Assembly: GCA_963806145.1 (NCBI GenBank)
Contig: CAWDXD010000049.1
Location: forward strand, 36,551-100,550
Reading direction: 5' to 3'
Length of the DNA: 64,000 bases
Source of the DNA: DASXKD01 sp963806145
GTDB lineage: Bacteria; Actinomycetota; Actinomycetes; Streptosporangiales; Streptosporangiaceae
The first letter of the stretch is position 1, and the number at the start of each line of letters is the position of its first letter. Below, in pieces: positions 50,016-59,219 of the stretch. The position numbers and the translations under genes were made by a program. The notes under the pieces are model-generated. The model did no database searches. It was given only the letters and a program-made list of their open reading frames with translations, and had not been told where the DNA came from.

Positions 50016-50131
50016 GGCGGCATGGTAGCCCCCGTCGGTTCCGGCGCTGCGGGTGGCCCAGCAATGGCCCGGGCCGGGCTATCCGCCCCATCGTTGAGCG
50101 GAATCCGTGAGGCATCCCACGGTGCTGACCG

Positions 50132-51979
50132 TCAGCCAGAGGGGCTGAGCGGGCTCGGCGCAGGGTAGGTGATCCTGAGCACGGTCTGGCCGGTAGGCAA
50201 CCTGAGCTGGCTCAGCGAAGAGTGATATAGGGCCCGCTGCGAGTGGACAACCTCTTGTACCCAGGGCAGGAATTCAGCGCGCGTGAGGTGCGCTGCCGTG
50301 TCCGGCGTTGCCAGATCCACCCACCGCATGAGGTCGGCAGGTCCGCCGCCAGGCGACTGGCCGCCGAAGTCCACGACCTGCACCGGGTGGTATCGCGCCA
50401 TGAAGGCGAGGAGTTGCGGCAGCAGCGGGTCAATCTGACCGGTACGGAGCGCCGCCTGGGCCGGGGCCGGGAACGTGAACCGGTCGTTGGCCAGCAACTG
50501 AGCGTCCGCGGCTTTCCTGGCGCGTGCATACCGCTGTTCAACGGCGTTATAGGCGGCAGCGCCGCCCGGATATTCCCACCGAATTTCGATCCTGGCATCC
50601 CCGGAGCCGAAGGCCGCGATGATGGCCGGGGCCCAGACCTCCAGCCGGTCACGGAATTGTGCCCGGACGGCGGCGGTGGCGATCACCAGTTGAACGCTGA
50701 GCGGGTCGAAGGACTGGGAGCCGAACGTCGACAGGTTCGGGAACCCTGCCCTGGACAGCTCGGCGCACACCTGCACGTCGCATCCCACGTATTCGGCCCG
50801 GCTGACCTGATGCACTATCCAGCTGACGGCCTGGTTTCGCACCGCATCCTCGTTGCTGAGCGGCGGGCTGCTCCCCGGGTGCTGGCCCGTTGGCTGCGGT
50901 GGTGTGTCGTGCCCGGCAAGGTTGACTGCCATTCCGATGACACCGGCAACCAGCAGAACCGGGACCAGAACGGCCGCCCAGCGCCACCGGCTGTGGCCAC
51001 CGCCGTGCTGCGCCGCCTGTGGTTCGGCGGCAGCCGGCCGAGCGCTGCTCGGGCCATCGCCATTGCCGCGCCCTGGCTCGGGCACCACGGCAAATGCGGG
51101 CTGTGGGCTGGGTGGCTGCTCGTCGATCGGGACAGCGGGGGCCTCCGGCGGGAGCGGTCCCTCGGGCCGCGCTCCGGCGGCCACCAGTTGGCTCAGCGCG
51201 CCTCGGGCGGAGGGCCTGAAGGCGGGGTTCTTGCTGAGACAGCGATGGACGATGGAGCCCAGCGGTTCGCGAAGCTGGCCCACCGTGGGCTCGGCATGAA
51301 GGATGGCGTACGCCGTGGCTGTCAACGACTCGCCCCTGAAGGGCAGGTCCCCGGTTCCCGCGAACGCGATGGTCACGGCCCACGCCCACATGTCGGCCGC
51401 CGCGGTCACGCGTGCTCCGGCCAGCTGCTCAGGAGCCATGAACGCCGGGGTCCCCACCGCGACCTGCCCGGAAAGGCCCGTGGTAGTCATGCCGGGAACT
51501 GCCGCCAGCCCGAAGTCGATCACCACCGGGCCGTCAGGCCCGAGGAGGACATTGCCGGGCTTGAAGTCGCGGTGCACCATCCCGACGGCATGCACCGCGC
51601 CCAGCGCGGTCAGCGTCGCGACGGCGATGCGCTCGAGCACCGCGCCGCTGCGAGGCCCGTGCTGCTGGACGACCTCCACCAGGGATGGCCCGCTGACGTA
51701 TTCGCTGACGATGAACGGCCGCCGTTCGAAGATTCCCGCATCCAGAACGTGCGCGGTGCAGAATCCGGCAACCTGCTGCGCCGCGGCGACCTCCTTCAGG
51801 AAGCGGCTCCGGACTTGTGGGTCCGTGGTCGGCGCCAGCAGCTTGACCGCCGCCTGGGTTCCGGCAGAACTGAGGGCCAGGAAAACGACGCCCTGGCCGC
51901 CTTCGCCAAGGCGGCCCAGCAGCCGGTATCCGCCCACCTCGCGCGGATCGGTGTCGCGCAGCGGAAGCAGGCCGGACAT
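50132..51979 (-). CDS. Transmembrane Ser/Thr protein kinase (PknB type)
   Basis: A 615-residue receptor-like kinase. The kinase domain (about 18-270) has the G-loop LGRLGEGGQGVVF, catalytic Lys in AAVKLL, HRDFKPGNVLL (Phe where Leu is usual) and DFGLAAVPG, and APEQL. A Pro-rich linker and one TM helix follow (WAAVLVPVLLVAGVIGMAV, about 350). The extracellular domain of about 240 residues with two Cys (GCDVQVC) is not a PASTA domain and is unrecognised. Start ATG 51979 is preferred because the conserved region begins directly after it; the frame is open to 52210. Confidence 0.88.
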   Translation of the reverse strand: MSGLLPLRDTDPREVGGYRLLGRLGEGGQGVVFLALSSAGTQAAVKLLAPTTDPQVRSRFLKEVAAAQQVAGFCTAHVLDAGIFERRPFIVSEYVSGPSLVEVVQQHGPRSGAVLERIAVATLTALGAVHAVGMVHRDFKPGNVLLGPDGPVVIDFGLAAVPGMTTTGLSGQVAVGTPAFMAPEQLAGARVTAAADMWAWAVTIAFAGTGDLPFRGESLTATAYAILHAEPTVGQLREPLGSIVHRCLSKNPAFRPSARGALSQLVAAGARPEGPLPPEAPAVPIDEQPPSPQPAFAVVPEPGRGNGDGPSSARPAAAEPQAAQHGGGHSRWRWAAVLVPVLLVAGVIGMAVNLAGHDTPPQPTGQHPGSSPPLSNEDAVRNQAVSWIVHQVSRAEYVGCDVQVCAELSRAGFPNLSTFGSQSFDPLSVQLVIATAAVRAQFRDRLEVWAPAIIAAFGSGDARIEIRWEYPGGAAAYNAVEQRYARARKAADAQLLANDRFTFPAPAQAALRTGQIDPLLPQLLAFMARYHPVQVVDFGGQSPGGGPADLMRWVDLATPDTAAHLTRAEFLPWVQEVVHSQRALYHSSLSQLRLPTGQTVLRITYPAPSPLSPSG

Positions 51980-52146
51980 TGCGGGCCTCGCCGATGTCAC
52001 GAGGCCATTCTGCCCTGGCTCGTACCGGTAGGGGCAAGGACCGAGTTCAGGGGGGGTCAAAGATCTCCCGCTAGCACTGGTGGACGGGATGATCATCGTC
52101 GCTCGGGCACGCCCAGGCGGGTCTGCCGGTCTCGGCTCTTCAGCGG

Positions 52147-52180
52147 TGGGCGGCCGCCTGGGGCCCCAGGCGGCCGCCCA
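52147..52180. repeat. 34-bp perfect GC palindrome
   Basis: Each half is 17 bp (TGGGCGGCCGCCTGGGG and its complement) with no central gap. It is upstream of both flanking genes, so it is not an obvious terminator for either. Cruciform, operator or end of an unseen RNA are possible. Confidence 0.75.
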
Positions 52181-52244
52181 GGTGCCTCCACGAGCCGCTC
52201 CGGGCTCCAAAGATCCGTCAGCTGACCGATGTCTGTCACTGCAA

Positions 52245-52269
52245 GTTGCATCAGTATTTGTGTTGCAAC
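52245..52269. promoter_or_regulatory. GTTGCA-N13-TGCAAC dyad upstream of the HATPase gene
   Basis: The left arm is at 52245-52250 and the right arm at 52264-52269, with the right part itself palindromic (TGTTGCAACA, 52261-52270). It is the only AT-richer patch in the divergent region, so a promoter/operator zone is likely. Confidence 0.4.
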
Positions 52270-52401
52270 AGCAAGATCAAGCGTGTCAGGGCAGGTTGAC
52301 CGGATCTCTCGCGGGCTGACCGGATCTCCTGCGGGCCGGCCCGCCCCGAGCGAGCCGGGCCGGCCACGGACCGGCTCTATCAGCCCGGTAAGGAAACCCA
52401 G

Positions 52402-52806
52402 ATGGACACGATGGCGCTCACCCGCCCGGCGGCGCCGCGCAAACTGCGCATCACGCTGACCGCGGGGCAGGCCGCGGTGGCCGCGGCCCGCAACGAGGTC
52501 CGCGCGGCCATCCGTGCCTGGAACATCCCCGTCGACCCTTCCGTCGCGGTCTTGCTCACCAGCGAACTGGTGACCAACGCCCTCAGACATGAGGCGGGCA
52601 AGGCCATCGAACTCGTCATTAGCTGTGCCTACGGTCAGTTACAGGTGGATGTTTATGACACATCGCCCGCCATGGCGTTACCGGTGGGCGTTCCAGCCAG
52701 CGCAGCGACAGGACGAGGGCTGACGCTGCTCGCCACCCTTTCGAGTAGCTGCGGGTACTACCGGATCCCCACCGGCAACGCCGGATACTTCACGCTCGTG
52801 TTCTGA
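52402..52806 (+). CDS. HATPase-domain anti-sigma-factor-type (RsbW/SpoIIAB-like) protein
   Basis: A 134-residue single-domain GHKL ATPase. The N-box is LLTSELVTNALRHE (about 52-65), the G1 motif is the DVYDTSPAMAL region (about 84-94), and GRGLTLLATLSSSCG is the G2/lid region. Proteins of this size in actinomycetes bind anti-anti-sigma factors or sigma factors. The partner is not adjacent. ATG 52402 is used; an in-frame ATG at 52411 is possible. Divergent from the Ser/Thr kinase, with which it may share control. Confidence 0.86.
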   Translation: MDTMALTRPAAPRKLRITLTAGQAAVAAARNEVRAAIRAWNIPVDPSVAVLLTSELVTNALRHEAGKAIELVISCAYGQLQVDVYDTSPAMALPVGVPASAATGRGLTLLATLSSSCGYYRIPTGNAGYFTLVF

Positions 52807-52895
52807 GCCGGTCCTGACGAGGCCCACCGGGCGTAGCACCAGGCGAGGCGCTACGCCCGACCGCCGGGCAAGCGCCGGCTGTTGGCGGAACCGGC

Positions 52896-53273
52896 TCAGG
52901 CACCCTGCATCTGCTGCATGGCCTTCGCCATGGCCGCGTCGACGGCCTGCAACTGGTCGGCGGGGCTGAACTGGACAAATTCACTCCCCATGATCGCGGC
53001 CGGCGTGTGACCAGGTGGCATGTAGTAAGCCTCGCCCGCGCCGATGACTTCCTCTCGGTCGCCGTAACGAATGGTCAGCTGGCCCTTGATCACATAGCCC
53101 CAGTGCGGGCAGGGGCACTGCCCCCCGGGCAGTCCGGCGAGCAGGGGGGCGAGGTCGTTGTCGGCACGGATGGAAACGAAGTTGACCGTGTAACCGCCGA
53201 GGTCCTCGCTCCTGTCCTCCGCAACGCCGAAGTCCCTGACCCTGCTGACGCTGTCCCTTGAAGTCTTTGGCAT
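52896..53273 (-). CDS. Cupin-domain protein
   Basis: A 125-residue small beta-barrel. LPGGQCPCPHWGYVIKGQLT and YMPPGHTP are the two cupin motifs, and His residues in PHWG and PPGH could bind a metal. The C-terminal helix (LQAVDAAMAKAMQQMQGA) is Met/Ala-rich. Start ATG 53273 has GAGGAG 9 nt upstream; ATG 53282 directly abuts that SD. Function unknown. Confidence 0.8.
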   Translation of the reverse strand: MPKTSRDSVSRVRDFGVAEDRSEDLGGYTVNFVSIRADNDLAPLLAGLPGGQCPCPHWGYVIKGQLTIRYGDREEVIGAGEAYYMPPGHTPAAIMGSEFVQFSPADQLQAVDAAMAKAMQQMQGA

Positions 53274-53401
53274 CTGGCTCATCTCCTCTTGCGGATGATC
53301 ACTGTGATGCCATGACGCTAGGCCCGGTGCGGCGAGATGTCGTGAGGCGTTTGCCTCATCTTCAGGCACCTGTCCGGGTCAAGAACGTCGCGGTGCGGCG
53401 G

Positions 53402-55087
53402 TCAAGAACGTTGCGGTACGGCGGTTTTCTCTTCAGGGAGCAGGCCGTGCTGCACGGCGAACATCGCTGCGGCGGCGCGATTGGACGCATCGATCTTGGC
53501 GTAGATGTGCTCCACGTGGTTGCCTGCGGTCTTGGGCGTGATCACCAGCCGCTCGGCGATCCGCTTGTTGGACATGCCGCGCGCGAGCAGGATGAGCACC
53601 TCAACCTCGCGGGCGGTCAGGCCCGCGAGGGAGTCCCTGCGGCGCGGCAGGCGATGGCCGGCCGCCTCAAGCACGGCATCGACGGCCGTGCCGTCCAGGC
53701 GGCCGGCGCGGACTTCGGCGCGCATTTCCGCGGCCGCCTCCTGCGCCGAGAGCGCGGGCCGGTGCGGTCTGGGCTCACGCATCGACTGGTAGGCGTCCGC
53801 TGCCCCCAGCACGCGGGCCTGGCTGGAGATCGCGCCGCCCGAAAGTCCCCGCGGGTATCCGGTACCGTCCAGGCGCTCGCGGTGCTGCACCGCGATCTCG
53901 CCGAGCGGCGCCAGGGCGGCAGACTGGTGCAGCATGCGCTCGGTCAGGTAGGGATACATCCGGATGCGCTCCCATTCGCCGGCGCTCAGCGGTCCTGCCC
54001 GGTCCCAGATCGAATTCGACACCCCCAGCCGCCCGAAGCCATGCACCAGCCCGGCACGCCGCAGCAGCATCACCTCCGCGCGTGGCCGGCCGAGCCGATC
54101 GCCGGCCCCTTCGGACAGGTCAGCGACCGCGACCGAATGGCCAAGGGTGAACGGTGACTTCAGGTCCACGAAGTTCGCGATGGCCGTCAGCGCGCTGTCG
54201 AGTTGCTCTGCCGATAGGTCGATGGCAAGGGCCGGCTCGGCAGCGATCACGGTTCGCCACGCCGGGGCAGCCTCCAGGCCGCTGAGGATCTCCTGTGCCT
54301 GATCGCACAGCAGCGCCGCCAGCGCCGGGTCGAACTGCCTGCCTGCCCGGCGGCGGGCGAGTGCCGTCGCGGCCTCCGTCCCGCCGACGCGATGAGCTAC
54401 CTCGACGAACTCCGCGAGCTGCGCGATCCTCGCCGCGATCGGCACCGCCCCGCCGCGCAGGTCGCCTGGCCAGCCTCGCCCGTCCCACTGCTCGTACGCC
54501 GCGCCTACTGCCTCGCGCACCTGGCCCGGAAGGTCAAGCTGCTCAGCAAGTGTCTGCGCCAGCCTCGCATGCTGGGAGATCATGCCATCCAGCTCACGAC
54601 GCCCGGACATGGCGAACTCAAGCCCGACCCGGAACCTGTGCAACGGCGGGTTGCCGGCCCCGACCAGCCGCATGGTTGCCAGCATCGCGCGCACGCTGCC
54701 GAGCTCAAGGGCGTACTTGCCGGACTTCAGCTTGATGTCGTCCCCGAACCACTTTGCCTGCTCATGCGCATCGGAGTGACAACCGACATTGACCAGCAGC
54801 GCGGTGTAATACACCGCCACCCGGTCCCGTTCGCCGAGATCAGCGTGGTCAGCCAGCCGCAGCGCGATCAGGCACTGGCGCAGGACGTGTTCCATGGGCT
54901 GGCCGAACCCCAGATCCACGCCAAGCGACAGCGCTGCGACAAGCTCAGCTAGCCGAACCCTCGGACCGTCGATCGCCCCTCCCTCGCCATCAGCGAAGTT
55001 TAACCCGCCTTGACCCGAAAGCGGGATGCTCGTCGTCCTGCCCGGGGCACCGTCATTCATCTTGTCAAGATGGGGCGTTCGCCTCAT
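53402..55087 (-). CDS. HD-GYP-type phosphohydrolase fused to a LuxR DNA-binding domain
   Basis: A 561-residue protein. The second half has an HD domain (LGHSVAVADLSEGAGDRLG; VHGFGRLGVSNSIW; QHRERLDGTGYPRGLSGG, the HD-GYP signature, about 410-430). The first half has a second, degenerate copy (LLVNVGCHSDAHEQ; YEQWDGRGWPGDLRGGAVP, about 200-220). Residues about 490-550 are a LuxR HTH (LTAREVEVLILLARGMSNKRIAERL). The canonical HHE reads QHRE in the active copy, so cyclic-di-GMP hydrolysis is uncertain. It looks like a one-protein sensor-regulator. The start may be 55087 or 55060. Confidence 0.86.
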   Translation of the reverse strand: MRRTPHLDKMNDGAPGRTTSIPLSGQGGLNFADGEGGAIDGPRVRLAELVAALSLGVDLGFGQPMEHVLRQCLIALRLADHADLGERDRVAVYYTALLVNVGCHSDAHEQAKWFGDDIKLKSGKYALELGSVRAMLATMRLVGAGNPPLHRFRVGLEFAMSGRRELDGMISQHARLAQTLAEQLDLPGQVREAVGAAYEQWDGRGWPGDLRGGAVPIAARIAQLAEFVEVAHRVGGTEAATALARRRAGRQFDPALAALLCDQAQEILSGLEAAPAWRTVIAAEPALAIDLSAEQLDSALTAIANFVDLKSPFTLGHSVAVADLSEGAGDRLGRPRAEVMLLRRAGLVHGFGRLGVSNSIWDRAGPLSAGEWERIRMYPYLTERMLHQSAALAPLGEIAVQHRERLDGTGYPRGLSGGAISSQARVLGAADAYQSMREPRPHRPALSAQEAAAEMRAEVRAGRLDGTAVDAVLEAAGHRLPRRRDSLAGLTAREVEVLILLARGMSNKRIAERLVITPKTAGNHVEHIYAKIDASNRAAAAMFAVQHGLLPEEKTAVPQRS

Positions 55088-55156
55088 GCGCCAGGGTCAT
55101 CCATCTCGTTACGTTCACGTCACCAGCGATCCAAGCGGCAACGAATTGAGGCAGCC

Positions 55157-55837
55157 ATGACTCTCCGTTCCAAGTTCTTCGCCCTGACGTACGACCGCCA
55201 GATGGCCAAGAGCGAGCAGGCCGGGTTGCGCGCATTCCGGCAGGGCCTGCTGGCCGGGGCGAAAGGCCATGTGATTGAGATCGGCGGCGGTACCGGGGCG
55301 AACCTGCCCTTCTACGGCCCAGCCGTCGAGGCACTGACGATTACCGAACCCGAGCTGCCGATGGTACGCCGCCTGCAGCGCAAAGCCCGTGAGCAGGCTC
55401 CCGCCACCATGATCCTGCGCGCGCCGGCTGAGGATCTTCCCTTCGACGACGACACCTTCGACGCAGCGGTCTCCACGCTGGTGCTGTGCGGGGTCGACGA
55501 TCAGCCCAGGGCGCTGCGGGAACTGCTGCGCGTACTGCGGCCGGGCGGCCAGCTGCTGTTCATCGAGCACGTGCGCTCCGACGACCCCCACAGAGCCCAC
55601 TTGCAGGACCGGATGAACTGGCTGAACCGGCTCGTCGTCTGCTGTGACTGCAACCGCCCCACGCTTGGCTCCATCCAGGAAGCGGGCTTCACCATCACGC
55701 AGGTGAAGCATACGGCGCTGCCGAAGGCCCCCAAGTTCGTCAGCCCGGCCGTCGTCGGCACCGCCATGGCTCCGGCACGCGTGCCTTCGAGCTACTCTCC
55801 GCTCGCGACGGGGGCTGGCTCCGGCCCGGCCGCGTGA
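55157..55837 (+). CDS. Class I SAM-dependent methyltransferase
   Basis: A 226-residue UbiE/METTL7-like methyltransferase. Motif I is HVIEIGGGTGANLPFY (about 38-53), the acidic post-I residue is in LTITEPELPM, motif II is AEDLPFDDDTFDAAVSTLVLCGVDD (in segments, about 95-115), and LRPGGQLLFIEHVRS is motif III. Substrate unknown. ATG 55157 (SD TGAGGCAG) is preferred; the upstream open frame is not gene-like. Confidence 0.86.
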   Translation: MTLRSKFFALTYDRQMAKSEQAGLRAFRQGLLAGAKGHVIEIGGGTGANLPFYGPAVEALTITEPELPMVRRLQRKAREQAPATMILRAPAEDLPFDDDTFDAAVSTLVLCGVDDQPRALRELLRVLRPGGQLLFIEHVRSDDPHRAHLQDRMNWLNRLVVCCDCNRPTLGSIQEAGFTITQVKHTALPKAPKFVSPAVVGTAMAPARVPSSYSPLATGAGSGPAA

Positions 55838-55989
55838 CAAGCCCGGGCCGAACTCCGCCTTGACAGAACTACGGCGCTACGGGGCCAGGAAGGTCTGGCC
55901 ACGCACCGACGCATCTCTGCGCGGAACGGGGCTGCTTGCGGGGCCAACGGGGAACGGGACACACTGGCGGGAGCCGGAGGAGGGTGGCA

Positions 55990-57201
55990 TTGGTACGCAG
56001 GCGGCTGCCGCGGTGGTCAGAGCTCCAGCCGTTGCTGCATCCAGGGCGGGTGCCGCTCGACCCTACGGACCGGCGGCTCGGACGCGCGCATACGATCGCT
56101 GACCTCCGGGCGATCGCCGCACGTCGCCTCCCGCGGGCCGTGTTCGACTACACCGACGGCGCTGCCGAACAGGAGATAAGCCTGCGCCGGGCGCGGGAGA
56201 GCTTCGCCCGGGTGGAGTTCCATCCCCGGGTGCTGCGCGACGTGAGCACTGCCGATACAGGCACCACGGTGTTCGGGAGGCGCTGGCCTTTGCCGTTCGC
56301 TCTGGCGCCGACCGGGTTCACGCGGATGATGCATCACGAGGGCGAGAGGGCGGCCGCGCGGGCCGCACAGCGGGCCGGGGTGACCTTCACTCTCTCCACG
56401 ATGGGCACCACCTCGATTGAGCAGGTGGCGGATGAGGCGCCGGACGCTAACAAGTGGTTCCAGCTCTATGTGTGGCGGGACCGGGCCGCCGGCAAGGATC
56501 TCATCGAGCGGGCACGAGCTGCGGGATTCGAGGCGCTTGTACTGACCGTGGATACGGCCGTCGCCGGTGCGCGGATGCGGGACGTCCGCAATGGGCTAAC
56601 GATCCCGCCCGCGCTCACCCCGTCCGCCGTGCTGGACGCGGCGGTCCACCCAACATGGTGGTTCAACCTGCTCACCACGGAGCCATTGACGTTCGCGAGC
56701 CTGCACGAGTGGCACGGCACCGTCGCTGAGCTGGTGAACGCCATGTTCGACCCGTCGGTGACGTTCGCCGATATCGAATGGCTGCGCGCCGCCTGGCCGG
56801 GCCCACTACTGCTCAAGGGGATCCACACCGTAGAGGACGCCCGCGCTGCCGTTGACCACGGTGCGGACGGGATCATCATCTCCGCCCATGGCGGACGGCA
56901 ACTGGACCGGGCCGCCGCCCCACTGGAGGTATTGCCATCGATAGTCGACGCGGTCGGGGACAAGGCCGAGATCTTGCTTGATACCGGGATCATGAACGGC
57001 GGGGACATAGTCGCTGCGCTCGCCCTTGGCGCGAAGGCATGCCTGGTCGGGCGGGCCTTTCTCTATGGCTTGATGGCCGGTGGCGAGCGAGGGGTGGACC
57101 GGGCGATCGCCATCCTCACCGAGGAGATGACCCGCACGCTTCGGCTGCTAGGGGTTCCCAGCATCCAGGAACTGAACAGCTCGCATGTGTCGCTGCGTTG
57201 A
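55990..57201 (+). CDS. FMN-dependent alpha-hydroxyacid oxidase/dehydrogenase (LldD-like)
   Basis: A 403-residue flavoenzyme converting an L-2-hydroxyacid to a 2-ketoacid. LPFALAPTGFTRMMHHEGE is at about 105-123, and WFQLYVWRDR and LVLTVDTAVAGARMRD lie in the barrel. LLKGIHTVEDARAAVDHGADG gives the FMN Lys, SAHGGRQLDRAAAP the active His and Arg, and ILLDTGIMNGGDIVAALALGA the phosphate site. Start TTG 55990 fits SD GGAGGAGGG 6 nt upstream. First gene of a three-gene operon with an acetamidase and an SDR. Confidence 0.88.
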   Translation: MVRRRLPRWSELQPLLHPGRVPLDPTDRRLGRAHTIADLRAIAARRLPRAVFDYTDGAAEQEISLRRARESFARVEFHPRVLRDVSTADTGTTVFGRRWPLPFALAPTGFTRMMHHEGERAAARAAQRAGVTFTLSTMGTTSIEQVADEAPDANKWFQLYVWRDRAAGKDLIERARAAGFEALVLTVDTAVAGARMRDVRNGLTIPPALTPSAVLDAAVHPTWWFNLLTTEPLTFASLHEWHGTVAELVNAMFDPSVTFADIEWLRAAWPGPLLLKGIHTVEDARAAVDHGADGIIISAHGGRQLDRAAAPLEVLPSIVDAVGDKAEILLDTGIMNGGDIVAALALGAKACLVGRAFLYGLMAGGERGVDRAIAILTEEMTRTLRLLGVPSIQELNSSHVSLR

Positions 57202-57221
57202 GCGGGAGAGGAAGATCGCCG

Positions 57222-58226
57222 ATGGAGGTTGTCGAGTTCCGCCCGGAGCGCGCGCAATACGCGTTCACGTTCGGCGGTGTGGCGCCCGTCCGGAAGGTGC
57301 GGCCGGGAACGGCGCTGCGGCTGTGGACGGAGGACGCGTTCTGCGGCAACATCCGGAGCGTCACAGACATGCCCAGCACGGCGCTGACCATGCCGTTCGT
57401 CAACCCGCAGACCGGCCCGTTCGACGTGGAGGGGGCCGCGCCCGGCGACACCCTGGCCCTGCATTTCGCCGGCCTCAGCCCGGCGCGGAACTTCGGCGCA
57501 TCGTGCACGATCCCGCTCTTCGGCGGGCTGACGAGCACCGACCGCACCGCGACGCTGCAGGACCCGCTGCCGGAACGTACCTGGATCTACGAGGTGCACC
57601 GGGAGCGGTGGACGGTGGAGTTCCAGGCCCAGGCCAGCGACCTCCGCCTTGAGCTGCCGATGGATCCCATGCTCGGCACTGTTGGCGTGGCGCCGGCGGC
57701 CGGTGAGGTCCGCTCCTCGCTGGTGCCGGACACGTTCGGCGGGAACATGGACACCCCGGAAATGCGGGCCGGCGCGACGTGCTATCTAGGAGTCAACGTG
57801 GACGGCGCTCTGTTCTCGGTGGGTGACGGACACTATCGGCAGGGCGAAGGCGAGGCGTGCGGCACCGCCGTGGAGGGCGCGATGGACGTCACGCTGATCG
57901 TCGATTTGATCAAGGGCGGCGCACCGGCCTGGCCGCGTATCGAGACCGATGAGCATCTCGTGGTCGTGGGGTCCAGCCGTCCCCTGGAAGACGCCTGGAG
58001 GGTGAGCCAGGTCGGCATGGTGATGTGGCTCGGCGAACTGTACGGGCTGGACAAGATGGACGCCTACCAGTTGCTGTCACAGACCAGCCAGGCCCCGCTC
58101 GCCAACGTCGTGGACGCCAATTACAGCGCCGTCGCTAAGGTGGCGAAGGCCCTGCTTCCCCCGGCGGCCGCCTACGGCGGCATGCACCGGAACCTGCGTG
58201 AGGCCGCCGCGGCGGCCGGGTGGTAA
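57222..58226 (+). CDS. Acetamidase/formamidase-family hydrolase
   Basis: A 334-residue amidohydrolase. VRPGTALRLWTEDAFCGNI, FVNPQTGPFDVEGAAPGDTLALHF (in segments), FGGNMDTPEMRAGATCYLGVNVDGALFSVGDGHYRQGEGE (about 175-213) and DAYQLLSQ are typical of the FmdA_AmdA family, which splits small amides to acid and ammonia. ATG 57222 has SD GAGAGGAAG. It lies 20 bp after the hydroxyacid oxidase. Confidence 0.9.
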   Translation: MEVVEFRPERAQYAFTFGGVAPVRKVRPGTALRLWTEDAFCGNIRSVTDMPSTALTMPFVNPQTGPFDVEGAAPGDTLALHFAGLSPARNFGASCTIPLFGGLTSTDRTATLQDPLPERTWIYEVHRERWTVEFQAQASDLRLELPMDPMLGTVGVAPAAGEVRSSLVPDTFGGNMDTPEMRAGATCYLGVNVDGALFSVGDGHYRQGEGEACGTAVEGAMDVTLIVDLIKGGAPAWPRIETDEHLVVVGSSRPLEDAWRVSQVGMVMWLGELYGLDKMDAYQLLSQTSQAPLANVVDANYSAVAKVAKALLPPAAAYGGMHRNLREAAAAAGW

Positions 58227-58309
58227 CCGGTCGCCAGCAGCGATACGTGAGCCGTGCACGTCCGCGCATGCCGCCGGGCGATCTGCCGGATTAACCGAGG
58301 AGGCTGAAG

Positions 58310-59071
58310 GTGGACCTGGGACTGCAGGGACGTCGTGCTCTGGTGACGGGCGGCACCAGAGGGATAGGGCGGGCGATCGTGGACGCGCTCGCCGCCGAGG
58401 GCGCTGCGGTCGGGTTCTGCGCGCGCACCGAGCGCGATGTCGCCGACACGGCGGAGGGACTGACCAAGCGCGGCAGTACCGTAACGGGCCACGTGCTCGA
58501 CGTCGCGGACGAGCAGGGCATGAAGCGATGGGTCGCGGACGCCGCTGCCGCGCTCGGCGGCTTGGACATCGTGGTGGCCAACGTGAGTGCGCTGGCAATC
58601 CCGGACGAACCAGCCAACTGGCAGGCAAGCTTCGAGGTGGACATGATGCACACGGTCCGCCTGGTGAACGCAGCCATGCCGTACCTGGAGCGGAGCGACG
58701 CGGCTTCGATCGTGACGATCGCGAGCGTGTCCGGCAGGGAAGTCGATTTCGCAGCGGGACCTTACGGCACGTTCAAGGCGGCGATCATCCACTACACCCA
58801 GGGGCTGGCTTACCAGCTCGCCGCTAAAGGCATCAGGGCCAACAGCCTGTCACCGGGCAACACATACTTTCCAGGTGGTGTCTGGGAGAACATCGAGCAG
58901 AACGTTCCGGAGTTGTTCGCCCAGGCCATGGCGTTGAACCCGACCGGCCGGATGGCGAAACCTGAGGAGATCGCTCGCGCTGCGGTGTTCCTTGCTAGCC
59001 CGGCTGCAAGCTTCATCACGGGTGCCAACCTGCTCGTGGACGGCGCGCTGACTCGCGGCGTCCAGTTCTGA
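58310..59071 (+). CDS. Short-chain dehydrogenase/reductase
   Basis: A 253-residue SDR with LVTGGTRGIGRAIVDAL, VVANVSAL in place of NNAG, active YGTFKAA (Tyr/Lys; Ser in IASVSG) and LLVDGALTRGVQF at the end. GTG 58310 has SD GAGGAGG. Third gene of the hydroxyacid oxidase-acetamidase operon, so it may act on a linked hydroxy compound; unproven. Confidence 0.88.
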   Translation: MDLGLQGRRALVTGGTRGIGRAIVDALAAEGAAVGFCARTERDVADTAEGLTKRGSTVTGHVLDVADEQGMKRWVADAAAALGGLDIVVANVSALAIPDEPANWQASFEVDMMHTVRLVNAAMPYLERSDAASIVTIASVSGREVDFAAGPYGTFKAAIIHYTQGLAYQLAAKGIRANSLSPGNTYFPGGVWENIEQNVPELFAQAMALNPTGRMAKPEEIARAAVFLASPAASFITGANLLVDGALTRGVQF

Positions 59072-59083
59072 CGCTGCCCGTTA

Positions 59084-59099
59084 CAGGGCGTCCGCCCTG
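59084..59099. terminator. Hairpin between convergent genes
   Basis: CAGGGCG-TC-CGCCCTG, 13 bp after the SDR stop. The tight 2-nt loop probably opens to 4 nt. It could end the plus-strand operon. Confidence 0.4.
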
Positions 59100-59219
59100 G
59101 CGGGCATCGATGCGCGGCCGGATATCGGCGAGAGCGCGCCTGGGCTGCCCTGACAGCGCCTGGCCGGGCCGCCGCGCACACCGAACCCCTCGCGGCCGGA
59201 CAGGGTCGGTCCTGGCATT

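Larger units (their letters stand above)
51980..52401. other. Divergent intergenic region with large palindrome
   Basis: 422 bp between the kinase (minus) and the HATPase gene (plus). It holds a 34-bp perfect palindrome and a GTTGCA/TGCAAC dyad (listed separately) and no credible gene. Confidence 0.5.

Noticed and set aside
50243..52225. Long plus-strand frame opposite the Ser/Thr kinase
   Set aside because: Antisense shadow; the kinase motifs on the minus strand are unambiguous.
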